A DNA stretch of 64,000 nt from Cylindrodendrum hubeiense (lineage: Eukaryota; Ascomycota; Sordariomycetes; Hypocreales; Nectriaceae), in the NCBI GenBank assembly GCA_014621425.1, contig JAANBB010000138.1, forward strand, positions 22,898 to 86,897, in the 5' to 3' direction. How positions within the stretch are numbered: the first letter of the stretch is position 1; each line of letters begins with the position of its first letter. The position numbers and the translations under genes were made by a program. The notes under the pieces are model-generated. The model saw only the letters and a program-made list of their open reading frames with translations, searched no databases and was not told where the DNA came from. This document shows, piece after piece, positions 44,768 through 56,378 of the stretch.

Positions 44768-46460
44768 ATGGTCGAACTCGATGCTGCCTCTCGCGGCGAC
44801 ATCGCACGTGACAAGGACTCCGCTGTCGATGAGAAAGGAGACTCGGCCACAGACGTAACGACCTTTGACGATAATGAGGGAGCCGGGGTGAACAAGGATA
44901 CCGAGAAGTGTCCCCCAGCAGCTGATGACGCAGCTGCTACACTAGACCCAGATATCGTCGACTGGGAAGGTCCCAATGACCCTGAAAACCCGCGCAACTG
45001 GTCCAAGGCGTACAAATTGACCAACGTGGTGGTCATCAGCTTGTCCGTTCTGTACACCAACCTCGCAACCACCATGTTCGTCCCCAGCGCCACCATCGTA
45101 CAGCACGAATTCGGCTTCAAGAACAGTGCCATTGGGATCATGACCATTACTATAGCATCACTAGGCTTCGCCGTGGGCCAGCTGTTTGTCCCCCCGATGT
45201 CCGAGGTCTTTGGCCGTCTCCCCATCTACCGCGCAAGCTCAATCTTCTACATGGGCTTCACCGCCGGCTGCTCGCGCAGCACCAACGTCTCCGAGTTTCT
45301 CGTCTTCCGTGTATTAACCGGTATGGCCGGTGCGTCATATATGTCGACGGGTGGCGGTACCGTCGCCGACCTCTTGCCAAAGGAGGAGAGGGGTGTTGCC
45401 ATGGCTATTTTCACTGCGGGACCGCTCTTTGGCCCTGTATGTTGCCCTGAGTACCATGAGGGAGGTAACGAGCTAACGCCGATACTAGGTCCTCGGTCCT
45501 ATCATTGGAGGATTCGTTGTTGAGAACTTGGGATGGAGATGGTGCTTCTATCTCATCCTCATGCTTGTGAGCATGGCCTTGTGGCCCCCCCTTATTCGTT
45601 TCTTCCGGTGCAACAAAGCTGACAATAGATGATGCCACAACCAGGCTGGCGCTGTCACCGTTGTTACCTTCCTCTTCATGCACGAGACGAGTTCCGTCAC
45701 CATACTCAAATCCAAGGCCGCTCGACTTCGTCAAACGACGGGCAATCCTAACCTGCGCGCCGCCGGCGACAAGCAGACCCCGATCAAGCAGCTTGTGCTA
45801 CATGCCCTGGCCCGCCCCATGAAATTCCTTTTCACGTCGCCCATCGTCGCACTGATCGCACTTTACGTAGCCTTCAACTTCGGCGTCACCATGCTCCTCC
45901 TGGCCACCTTATCGACCATCTACAAAAATATCTACCACTGGGGCGTTGGTGTTTCCGGCCTGGCATATGTCGGCGTCGGCATTGGCTGCGCCGTCGGTGT
46001 GGTCATCTTTGCCAAGCTTAGCGATCGCCTGCTGAAGGCTGAAGGCGGGAGTTACCGCGCGGAACGACGCCTGATCATGATGATGTTCGTCTCTCCTCTG
46101 TTCCCCATCGGTCTGTTCATCTACGGCTGGACCACCGAGTACAAGGTGCACTGGGTCGTGCCCATCATTGGCACCGCCATCTGCGCGCCTGGTGCCGTCA
46201 TCATCAACTCATCGGCGCAGACATACATCATTGACATATTCGGGCCCCAGGCAGCGGCATCCGCCCTTGGCGCCATCACACTGCTGCGCAACCTGACGGG
46301 AGCTTTTCTACCCCTTGCCGCCCCAGCACTCTACGCCAACCTGGGCCAAGGCTGGGGAAACAGTGTGTTGGCATTCATCACAATCGGGTTTATACCTGTG
46401 CCGTTTTACTTTTACTGGCGTGGCGAATCGATCCGCGAAAGGTTTCCCGTCAAAATCTAA
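44768..46460 (+). CDS. MFS drug/metabolite exporter (DHA1 type)
   Basis: Plasma-membrane proton antiporter expected to export the cluster product and give self-protection. Exons: 44768-45436, 45489-45566, 45645-46460 (520 residues). The ATG at 44,768 has a good context (GCCATGG). A hydrophilic N terminus of about 75 residues leads to the family hallmark DWEGPNDPENPRNWSKAYK. Twelve membrane segments follow, with a motif-A-like loop (VFGRLPIYRAS) after the second or third, and RVLTGMAGASYMSTGGGTVA characteristic of DHA1 polyamine/fluconazole-resistance-type transporters. The second intron ends at the AG before GCT GGC GCT, giving AGAVTVVTFLFMHET. A nearer AG would shift the frame. It closes the cluster on this side. 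Confidence 0.9.
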
Positions 46461-48535
46461 ACACGCAGGAGACATGGATTCTGTTCCGACCTTGTTTGAC
46501 AATTTCCTCTTATCCGCCGCTCCCCGGGAAGAGGATCGACTCAATGCCGCCCGAAAATCGCCGCCTCCCCAGACAACCCCGACCCTGTGATACTTCCGAA
46601 TTTCTCATCTATAGGTCGATTATTGTCGACTGCGGCGAATCCATTCCATTCGCCATCTGCTTTTCTAGAAATCTCGGTGCCCTGGCCGAAATCCTCCGAA
46701 GATAAGCGTGTTGGTTTAGGAACGCCACAAGGGGGGCATTTCCGTTTTAGCTACAACATCCGAACTTCTCCGATCAAGCCCCCCTGCGATGCAGCTCATT
46801 ACTCCCTGGTAGTTGTAACTTTACCCGCATTCGCAAAATAGCGCGCCTAACAACGGGTTGTATAGTGCTATGCAAAGCAACATACCGGTTTCGGATATCA
46901 AGGCTCAACCGAGCTAGCCCATGATCGAAGGATTGCTGCTTCTCATTTTGCATGTAAGGATCCAAACTCTGAAATAGAAATCCACCTTATCTCCTACATT
47001 CTCATTCACCACTTTGTGACCAACCGCGTCAGTGTCATATTCATTCGGTCGCTTGATAAGTGGTTCTATCCCTATCCTCGTCGAACACGCCACACACAAC
47101 CATCCAAACAGCCGAGATTAGTAGTAGCACCAACATGTCGGAAATAGTTCTCTTCGAGAATGTCATATAGTGGATTCGAACATCATCTCAATCGGGGCGA
47201 TGGAGTGTATGGAGGGGATAGCTAGTATTGATCGAACCGTTCTGCACAACTAGGAAGTCGATCCAAGGAGAATGAATAATAACAGAGGTAGAATTGGGAG
47301 TTTCTATTATATGCTAGATTTCATAGGAGAATATAAAATGAAATCATAAAAGAAGAATGGCAGACTCGAAGCAAGAGACAGCCTGGGAACTCCTGAATAC
47401 AGCAGCACCTCATATCTGTACGATGATGAGATATGTGCTAGTTGTAATACTCGTACAGAGTATTACCAAGTAATCAGTTTCCTATAATATCAGATTGCTA
47501 ATTGGTACTATAGTTTACTTGTTGGTAGAGACTTGGATTAAGAGTGAACGCAGGCTAGTAAAATAAAGAAAAGTCAAAATAGTTGTAAGACAAGAAATGA
47601 GAGGGAAAAGAAATAAGTATTATCTAAATTACACTTTTTCTTCTTACTCTCACTTTCATTATCTTGGCTTCCTCATAGCTGGGTTCAAGGTCCTCAGCCT
47701 ACATACCATACGCCGCCTTATCTCCCATCACGACGGATGTCGTTGACATAAGCATAAGGACGCTGTGACAAGTACGTCAATATATCAATAAAGAACCGAT
47801 AAGATTTAGTGAAGATGAAGGCCGATGATGCAACAGGCATGGGCCACGGGCTCCCCTTTATGTATCCGAAGAATTTGCCGTGGCCGTTTGTCGAGACTGA
47901 GTCGCAGAGGCTGTAGACTCGAATGTCTCGAACTAATATCCACCACGGGCCACGCATTCTGCTAGTTCCATGTTTGTACTATGGGGAAACTGCGGGGATG
48001 GGGAAACTGGGACAGCACCAGCCCCAGTACTCACGAACATTGGGAAGTCCGCACAGCCAGGGAAACACCCAAGCCTCTGGATGCCCACGGAGACTACTAG
48101 CTGGGATGTTTTGTTGCATGCAACCATTGCCATGTGGAGTCAATACCTCGGAGAATCCTTGGAGAATCCCTCATTGGGAAGCCCAAGCAATAGTGGTGTG
48201 GGGAATGCGGGCTTTCCCCAACCTCCGTGTCCACTGCCTTGACCAGATTGGACCACCTAGCACCGGAGAATACCCATTAGTCAACCCCAGTTGCATCCAT
48301 GCTCCTTGTGGGTAAAGGAATCCGGTTGAGGGCTGCTTTTTGGCGATGAAATTGCATCAAATCTGTGGAATCTGCCGCCCCGCTTCTGGGTGATACTATT
48401 CATAGTACGATATTCCAGTCACTTGACCCCATCATGGTATTCTCCGAGTATACTCCGCCGGGTAGACTTCGGGTGTGGTATGTCTCCGATATCCGGCTGA
48501 TCAGTTGATCTACAGGAGGATCGAGTGGATTAATC
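46461..48535. other. Intergenic region, probable cluster boundary
   Basis: Two kilobases without a recognised gene. It is AT-leaning at 46,850-47,700, contains a short palindrome (separate entry) and many short unrecognised frames. The last 400 bases contain several TCTCCG/TCCGG elements and form the promoter of the GH3 gene. Confidence 0.55.
47444..47466. repeat. Palindrome with 9-bp arms
   Basis: GTAATACTC, five bases (GTACA), then GAGTATTAC form a perfect hairpin-capable inverted repeat in AT-rich intergenic sequence. Similar TACTCNGTAC-type palindromes are common in ascomycete intergenic DNA and can be ends of small transposon relics; no element body is recognisable. Confidence 0.6.
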
Positions 48536-48544
48536 TTATAAATA
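48536..48544 (+). promoter_or_regulatory. TATA box of the GH3 gene
   Basis: TTATAAATA lies about 100 bases upstream of the GH3 start codon. Confidence 0.5.
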
Positions 48545-48641
48545 CGTCTCTTTGCGTGCTTGGGTATATGTTGGCCATTACCTCTTCAAATAATCACATC
48601 TTCCACTAACTCGGGTTTGCTTGCATTACAATTTAGCAAAC

Positions 48642-51429
48642 ATGTCAACCGCCATAGAACAACCCACTGACTCCGAGCTCCGAGCTCTGCTCGCTCAGCT
48701 TAAGCTCCCTGAGAAGCTCGCTATGCTAGCTGGCCGCAGCGCCTGGGAGACACATGCCGTTGACCGTCTAGCCATCCCTTCACTGAGAGTAAGTATCATT
48801 TACCCAATATGTTACATAAAATGTCGAGATAATGACTCATGCAATCAACAGGTCAGTGATGGTCCAAATGGAGCGCGAGGCAGTGACTTCTTTAACGAAA
48901 AGACCGCTGCTTGTTTCCCGGCCTGCGTGTCAATTGCAGCCACTTTCAACCAGGCGTTGACTCGCCGAGTTGGAAAAGCATTGGGCCAAGAAACTCAGAC
49001 AAAAGGCTCTTATGTTCTCCTCGGTCCTACTGTATGCCCTCATCGTTCACCACTGGGTGGTCGAAATTTCGAGTCTTTCTCCGAAGACCCTCTTTTAACT
49101 GGCTTGATGGCGTCCGAATATGTCAGGGGCCTTCAGAGTGAGAGAGTGGGTGCGACAGTGAAGCACTTTGCCGTGAACGAGCAAGATACGAAGCGCTTTA
49201 CAGTCAACGAGACGGTTTCAGACCGCGCGCTTCGGTAAGTTTTTCTTAAATATCTGGGTACCACTGGCTTGCTAATTCGGACATAGTGAGATTTATCTTC
49301 GCCCATTCGAAATCACAGTTAAGAACTCTAGCCCTTGGTGTATCATGACATCGTACCCCAAGGTCAACGGCGCCTACGTCGACGCGCAGCCCACATTTAT
49401 TCAGAATATTCTCCGAGGCGAATGGGGTTTCGATGGTCTAGTCATGAGCGATTGGGGTGCAGTGTCTAATTCTTTCGACAGCATCAAATATGGGTGAGAC
49501 AAATTCCGGTATCCAAATACGCGGAGATTAAAACTAACGACGATAGTCTTGACCTCGAAATGCCTGGCCCTGCTTACCATCGAGGCGTTGAGACCCTCAC
49601 CAAGGGGATCGAAGATGGCCTGCTTGACATTAAATCAGTTGACGATCGCGTTTTTGCTTTGCTGAAGCTGTTGCAGCGAACTGGAAAGTTCACTGACCGC
49701 CGGGAAGCTGTAACAGAGGAAGCAGTAGACAATCCAGAACACCGCGCCCTTATCAGAGAAGCCGGAGGAGAAGGCATCGTTCTGCTCAAGAACAAGGAAA
49801 ACTTCCTCCCTATTAACTCGAAAAAAGTCCGCAGGATTGCTTTGCTCGGACCCCTGGCCAAGACTGCCGCAGCCCATGGCGGCGGAAGTGCCTCCCTCAA
49901 CTCCCACTATAGGATCAGCCCCTATGATGCCTTCAAAGCGAGACTTGGATCTGATGTTGAGATAACTTCTTCAAAGGGTAGGTTGGCTCTGACCATAGAC
50001 TTTATGTTAAGAAAGAGGCTGATAAATCACAGGTGCTCATATCTTCCGTGCGTACCCTGACATCGCTGCTGGCCTTGTCTCTGATGCAGGCTCTGGCTTC
50101 ACTGCGACCTTCTTTTCGTCCGCAAATTTCTCTGGCAATTCTTTCTACACCAAGCTCTTCCCCGTCGGCAACCTCATCAGTATCATGGACGACAAAGCCA
50201 CTGGAGCAAAGGCAATTCGTTTCAAGGCAACTTATCACCCACCGAAGTCTGGTAACCACTATCTCAGCTTCTCGGGTATCGGGCCATCAAAGCTATACAT
50301 TGACAAAGTCCTCGTCTCCGACCAAACCGAGCAAACCAAGGATGCTATGGACTACTTCCTCGGAGTTCAGGATGAAGCCCGTTTCCAGTTTTCTTTTGAC
50401 TCTGCCAAGACATACGACATTATAATCGAAACCACCCAGCCGCCGGTCAAGAACTGTGACCTCCATCTCATGGAAGACACAATCGGAGCGCACCTAGGAT
50501 TTATCGACCAGACTGAAAAGGAGACTGACCTCTTAGCTGAGGCCGTCGAGCTGGCAAAGGATGCAGATATTGCCATCTGTTTCGTCGGCAACTCAACACA
50601 ATGGGAAACAGAAGGTCAGGACATGGCCGCCATGGTTCTCCCTGCGGATGGCTCCCAGGACGCACTTATCGCCAGCGTGGCGGCCGTCAACCCCAATACA
50701 ATTGTAGTCAACACAACAGGTGTCGCAGTTGAGCTACCCTGGCTTGATAAGGTCTCCGCAGTCCTCCAGGCGTGGTATGCTGGCCAAGAAACCGGAAACG
50801 CTGTCTTGGATGTGTTGCTAGGTGAGGTGAACCCGAGTGGCAAACTCCCCATTTCATGGCCCCGAAAGTACGAGCACACTGCATGCTACGGCAACTTTGG
50901 ACTCGACAGCTATGACAGCTTGCAAGTGGAGTACGTTGAGGGTGTCAATGTCGGCTACCGTCATTTTGATCAGCAGTATGGCACTGATAAGGAAGTCCTC
51001 TTCCCATTCGGATACGGCTTGAGCTATACCACGTTCGAGCTTAGCGACGCAACCATCTCAGGAAATCTCAGTGGAGCATCAGACCTCGTTACTGTGTCTG
51101 TCACGGTGGCCAACACTGGTTCCAGAGCCGGCTCAGAGACGGTGCAAGTCTACGTCGCGCCACCCAAGACAGATTCTGCGAACGGCAGGCCACCCAAGGC
51201 TCTCGCGACATTTACCAAGATTTTCCTACATCCAGGGGAGAAAAGGACTGTGTCGGCAGGATTTGGCCGAGATTGCATCGCGTATTGGGATGATCAGAAC
51301 AAGGATACCGGAAAGTGGAGGGTTGATGTGGGGGCGCATGAGATCTTGATTGCGACCAGCTCGAGACCTACGGACACCAAGGCGAGATTGGTGCTTGAAA
51401 TTGCTGAAGGATTCCATTTTGCACCCTAG
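48642..51429 (+). CDS. GH3 beta-glucosidase with PA14 domain, intracellular
   Basis: Hydrolyses terminal beta-glucosyl residues, such as cellobiose and plant glucosides, by a retaining mechanism. Exons: 48642-48788, 48852-49234, 49287-49493, 49547-49977, 50033-51429 (854 residues). There is no signal peptide, so it is probably cytosolic. The N-terminal barrel has VSDGPNGARG, KHFAVNEQ and GFDGLVMSDWGA, with Asp232 as the expected nucleophile, followed by LDLEMPGP. The second domain begins REAGGEGIVLLKNKENFLPI. A PA14 insert of about 150 residues starts near GSGFTATFFSSANFSG, and the C terminus is a fibronectin III-like domain (VTVANTGSRAGSETVQVYV). Domain order and length match the fungal GH3-PA14 group. 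All splices keep frame. Confidence 0.93.
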
Positions 51430-51801
51430 GGACAAATAATTCACAATGGTGCAACATATTCTGCCATATCTGTGTAGCATTTCCCTTGCTTCAATTGATT
51501 CGACAAGGCAATACAGCACCTTATTCAACTCACCACATATTTTAGTGTTCTTTCACAGAACCTCGTTACTCAGCTATCCTATGTCTACTCATCGGCACCT
51601 CCCTCTCATTACTTCCATTATAGTCTCGTGTCACCTTCACTAGCCAGATGCAGCAGCGTCTAGCCATTCCAATCTTCAGCAGCATTAGCCTCCCACAGTC
51701 CTCGTTGGCTCGACACAATCATCACAACCCACATCTTTGACCTCTCAACAGAAGTCAATTCCCGCAATCCTCATTTCTAAACGCGACCAACTTCTCTGCA
51801 C

Positions 51802-52224
51802 ATGGGCTCATCCGACTTTACCCAAACGGGACCCAGACCTTTCGTTCACCTCCCACTGGAAATCCTCCATCAGATACTGTCCGGGTTGCCGAACAGCGAC
51901 ATCAAGAGCCTGCGGCTAACATGCCCCCATATCCGTAACATCGCTCAGCTACGTCTTAGCCGCCTCTTCCTTTCACCCAGCCCACGTAATGTGGACGTTT
52001 TCAGAGCTGTTGCAGACCACCGAGAGTTTCGACATAATATTGTCGAGATAGTCTACGATGATGCGCGCTTGGCTCGCTCAGTTAAGATCGAGGATGACTT
52101 AAACGATGAGGACGACGAGGACGACACCAATTTTGGCCTCCGATATATGAATCCAAGAGCGGCTGCTTTTACAACTTCCTGTGTCAAATTACGGGCGCAA
52201 CCGCGAAACGAAATATTATTTTAG
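51802..52224 (+). CDS. F-box protein, truncated
   Basis: Would act as a substrate adaptor of an SCF ubiquitin ligase. The 140-residue frame carries a clear F-box near the N terminus (FVHLPLEILHQILSGLPNSD, residues 14-33, then IKSLRLTCPHIRNIA). A segment typical of larger fungal F-box proteins follows (VFRAVADHREFRHNIVEIVY), and then an acidic Asp/Glu run. Relatives with this start are usually several hundred residues long, while this frame stops at 52,224 in low-quality sequence. No continuation is readable in other frames downstream, so the gene is probably a 5' fragment. Confidence 0.65.
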   Translation: MGSSDFTQTGPRPFVHLPLEILHQILSGLPNSDIKSLRLTCPHIRNIAQLRLSRLFLSPSPRNVDVFRAVADHREFRHNIVEIVYDDARLARSVKIEDDLNDEDDEDDTNFGLRYMNPRAAAFTTSCVKLRAQPRNEILF

Positions 52225-52868
52225 CCTCACATGGCATAACACGAAGTTGGAACGGCAGTGACAATGTCAGCTGCACCCCCTAGCTACATTAACAGCCCGC
52301 AGTGCAGTGTGACAGTTTGGTTTGACGAAAGTTGCCTACTGGCCAGGCCTGCATTTCTGCTATATTTTATCATTGGGCGTGGCTTTGTGCTAGTGTATGC
52401 ATCCACTTTGCTAAGGTGGTGGACTTTTTATTACTTTTGACCTTCCACTCTATAGCGTAACTATTGGGCCCTGTGGCGCTTTACATATGCCGTGTTACCC
52501 GTGTGTGTAGGCGATAACGGGATTTACCGACTTTTAATAAGCCCTTAGCCAAGGAGGCGTTATGTGGCGCTACTGGAACGTTAAGAAATGCCATCTTTCT
52601 GGATCAGCTACAAATGGATGAGGGGCCTTCATCGGTCTAGAACAGGAGGCTTTACTGTGGCGTGACTAAACGCCAAAAATATGTCACAATACCTCTACAT
52701 GACCACAGCCTCTGTTTATCCTCTTCACCTTAGTTCAATCCAAGTTAGATACGTCTTAAACGCTAGTCAGCGGCTACACTGCCCCAGGGCTGAGGATGTC
52801 GCCTTGACTAAACCCTTAAGTCAGGCCAATACGCATCCATCCACGTCTTCAATTCCTTCCATTCCAAG
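52225..52868. other. Gene-free stretch between the F-box fragment and the secreted metalloprotein
   Basis: No coding sequence is recognised. GGCGTTATGTGGCGC and GGCGTGACTAAACGCC motifs near 52,557 and 52,660 suggest a decayed insertion, but no terminal repeats could be paired. The last part is the promoter of the gene at 52,869. Confidence 0.4.
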
Positions 52869-54474
52869 ATGCATTTCTCTTTTATATATTTTCTTTCACT
52901 TGTCGCCTTGGCGCAGGCACAGTGGAAGAGCTGTGCAAGATTTTGGCCAAAGAATGCCGCCGTCGACAAATTCACCATCCACACTCAGTGCCACCTCTTC
53001 CCGGGCTATCCCAAGGACTTCGGCAAGACAAAGGTCTCGGTATCCTACACGCAAAAATGGAGCCTCGCCGGCTTCAAGACGAATCTAGTGGCACCAGTAC
53101 TTCACAACGCCCTCGATGAGAGCATAACGACCTACAGCGAGTTTGCTACTCTTCCGAATCAGATCGTCATCATCCTCACCACCGCGGTTGACGGAACTGC
53201 CACCGCAGAAACTGTCTACCCAGTCGAAAAACACTCGCCTTGCCAGGTGAAGACGTACAACATATGGACCAAGGAAGCAGCCGGTGCAAACGTTCCTCGA
53301 GCCTTACAAGCATTGGCGCACGAGCTGTACCATTGTGTCCAGGGCCTTGAGCTCGGGAATATACAGGACCCTCAGTGGGTCCTAGACGGATCCGCAAACT
53401 ACTTTAGCAATGTCGTCTTCCCATCTTTGAATGTGGAATGGCCTCGCGCTGGGTTCAAATACAATCCTGCCTTACCGATATACGCTCAAGTCGGACGAGA
53501 TGTTTACGGGACTAGTATATTCTTTCAAGCTCTAGAAGAGTCGAAGGGCACCAGTTATCTCAACAACTGGGTGCTGTCAACAGACTCGGCATCGGCCGGG
53601 GACGAGAAGAATCGTCTCTCACAACTATCAGGCTTTGCCGACGAATTCTTCTTGTTTGCGAAGCAGTTCTCTCTCCAATCTATCCGAGACACTAGCAACG
53701 TGCTCATCCCCGGTCTCCCGGCTATCACACCAGTCCCTACTTCAGTCTCGTTCAATACGGCGGGTACTATTGGTACTGCATCGCTCCGAACTGTCCCATT
53801 CACCATTAGTGTGTTTAAGCTCTCGCTCAAGCCTGGCCAAACGGCCGTGATTTACTCATCTGCCAAAGGCAATCAGCGACTAGCTTACCGACGACCCAGC
53901 GAGAAGGAGTGGAGCGAAATGCCAAGTAGCCCAGGATCAACATCTGGGGGGTTCGACCTACCATGCAACGACAAAGATTCTGCCGAGACAATTCTCGTCT
54001 TGTTCGTTTCCACCGCAGACATCAAGAGTGATACAGTAAAAGTCACCATCAAACGTCAACGTGCCACGGATTGCAAGCTTTCTGGGGGATTTGTCCTCTA
54101 CCCGCTGTTCGACGAGAAAACAAGCGGTGCTCGGTGTCCCACTGGAACCCATCATTCTTCTTCGGCCTGGTGCTGCCCTGATGGGATGGAGCTGGATCTG
54201 GCCGTCGCGTCAGAAGTCAGCATTTGCTGCCCCACTTGTAGGTTGCACATTTTCAAGGTCCCCGATGTGGCAGCTAATTGTAATAGCGGCGGATTGCAGT
54301 AAAAGTATCGTTCCTAATAACCTCAAATGTGCGCATCGCGACTGGGTGCTTTGGACAGAGGACTTTAGGCAGATCGGATGTTGCCTGAAGGGGTACGTCC
54401 CGAACGCTCTACGGTACTGTGTGACCGATACCAGCGAGCGTGGACCTCGATTTTCGACTGTGGGTTCATACTGA
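52869..54474 (+). CDS. Secreted HExxH metalloprotease-like protein with Cys-rich C terminus
   Basis: Putative extracellular zinc peptidase of unknown target. Exons: 52869-54237 and 54287-54474 (518 residues). The signal peptide is MHFSFIYFLSLVALAQAQ. The zinc motif is H151-E-L-Y-H155 in ALQALAHELYHCVQGLE. About 18 residues later, QWVLDGSANYFSN occupies the place where gluzincins carry the third ligand Glu (WxxEGxAxY); here it is Asp173. The 49-nt intron (GTAGGT...AATAG) was chosen because it joins ICCPT to SADCSKS. It thereby adds a second cysteine module (QIGCCLKGYVPNALRYC) that mirrors the first (SSSAWCCPDGMELD). Without splicing the protein would end at 54,302. Family naming is uncertain; fungal relatives are mostly called hypothetical. 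Confidence 0.7.
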
Positions 54475-56378
54475 AATATTTCATTACGTGAAGAGAAGGA
54501 TTTGCTGACGATATATCCTTAGATCCCGCAAGCCTAAGATGGTTAAACCTACACGAGCGGTTACTGCCAGCCATGCAATAGCGGCAATTGGGTGCTCCGG
54601 CTGTCATCCTGCTTACTTAACTATATACTGACTGCTACAATATGTCCAAAAGCGTCCACCAATCCGCGCGTTGGAGGGACTTCATACGTTGAATCCGTAA
54701 TGAGTCCCCCTTATTTACGGTCTATATATCTACTTAATAGCAACGAGGAGCCGTATCGGGACGTTAATCGCTTTTTTTGCTTTATGCCCAGTGTGAGAAA
54801 TATCGTTGAACTTGGCTATACCATGATATTCGGTATTAGGGTCCGTGTAAGAATTACCACGGGCTCTTTAGCCCCAGCTGGAATTCTTGCAGGTTTCTCC
54901 CCGGGTATAGAACTAGCTCGGTTGTGACCCTCGTGATTGCATTAGTCTCATTCGTAGCCCGTCACTCTTGAGCCCTTACACATTTAAACAGGTTGGGATA
55001 TTCTCATCCAATGGTGGCGATTCCAAGGCAGGCTATAGGCGATGGTACAGTAAGGCGTAGATGAACTACGGGTGAGGGGATAGTGTAGTGCTTACTGGGA
55101 AGGAATGTCCTGACACAGCCAAGGAGATTACATTCGTTATATTTTGAGTTGTATAGCGGTTATAGGGTAGTGTGGTTGAGAGCGAGGATATCCAATTCGA
55201 TGTAGCGCGCAAAATGGTGACAAAGTGAACAATTTCCACTCGTCGTTCGCGATTGAGAAATAGTGAAATAACTTCAAAGTTTCCTCAAAAATGGGTTCGG
55301 GCTTCTCGCCGTGGGAGCGAATGAGAGTGTTACGAGACCTAACTTCACACCCAAGCATATGGTAGAGATGGCGATGGCTGGTAGACATTCATTACGACAA
55401 GAAACAGGGAATATATGGAGGAGAAGATTGGCAGAGAGAAACTTTGGGAAATTGAAATCACTTCTCTTTTCGAGGTCCTATCCCTTTTCCTTGGGCTTGT
55501 CCCAAGCCGCATCATTGTGTGACTGGTACCTTGACTCGTGCCGGACCAGCGCACAAATGTAATCTTCCCGAGGTTCGACACGCATCATCCTCAAATGCAT
55601 TTTGCCATTGCTGACATAGAAGGGCTCCAGGAATGACATACTGTACATGCCAGATCACTGTCAAGACCCGGGCTCTCGGCTCTTTCCCCAAGCCCGATAA
55701 GATTATCCTTCTTGTCGGTCACACGTGTGTCAGTTCTATTGCAACAGTCAGTTCACTGGTACATACGACCATAGCTCTTAGGAAATACGGGATCCGTCCG
55801 CTCTCCCCTAGTCAAACTGAGAAGCGGCGAATTAGTACTCGGGTCGGTGACGACCGGGGAATCCTCGCTGTTGTATGTCTTTTCTTTTTTGCATCTCTTC
55901 AAGATAACCTCCCTTCCGATCAACATACCCTGCTTTTTGAAAATATCAGTATGCATGACCATAGCTTCTAGAACACATAGTGTCCTATCGAACTTATTTA
56001 TAGTTTTTCCAACTAACTATTTCCATAAGCTAGCCTCTACTTTTAAACGTTAGCAAACTGGCACTTTACGTATTAGAAAGTATTACTCATTTCTTCTTTT
56101 TTCAGCTTGTTGATGATTCTCAGATTGTTACAGGTGAATGCATATACCTTCTATTATATTGATATAATCACTATGCAGACTTAACACTTTTATCACTTCA
56201 GGAGAATTCCGAGATCAAACACAAAAGCAGGAGGAGAGCAATGCCATGGTATCAAGTCTAGTATTGTTGTAAGGAGACCCAATGTCAACGCATATCTATC
56301 AAACATCGCTTATATTACACTCGCTCATATATACTGGCTGTTTTGTTCTCTGTCCCCGCAGGAAACATTCGCAATCCT
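54475..56378. other. Intergenic region, no recognised gene
   Basis: Several open frames of 60-112 codons occur on both strands (for example 54,592-54,927 plus and 55,345-55,581 minus). None shows a domain, coding-like composition or splice structure that I can support. The final 300 bases contain the 3' region of the minus-strand gene that ends at 56,379. Confidence 0.5.

Noticed and set aside
54592..54927. A 111-codon plus-strand frame as a small secreted protein
   Set aside because: There is no convincing signal peptide, cysteine pattern or neighbouring splice signal, and the composition is like the flanks.
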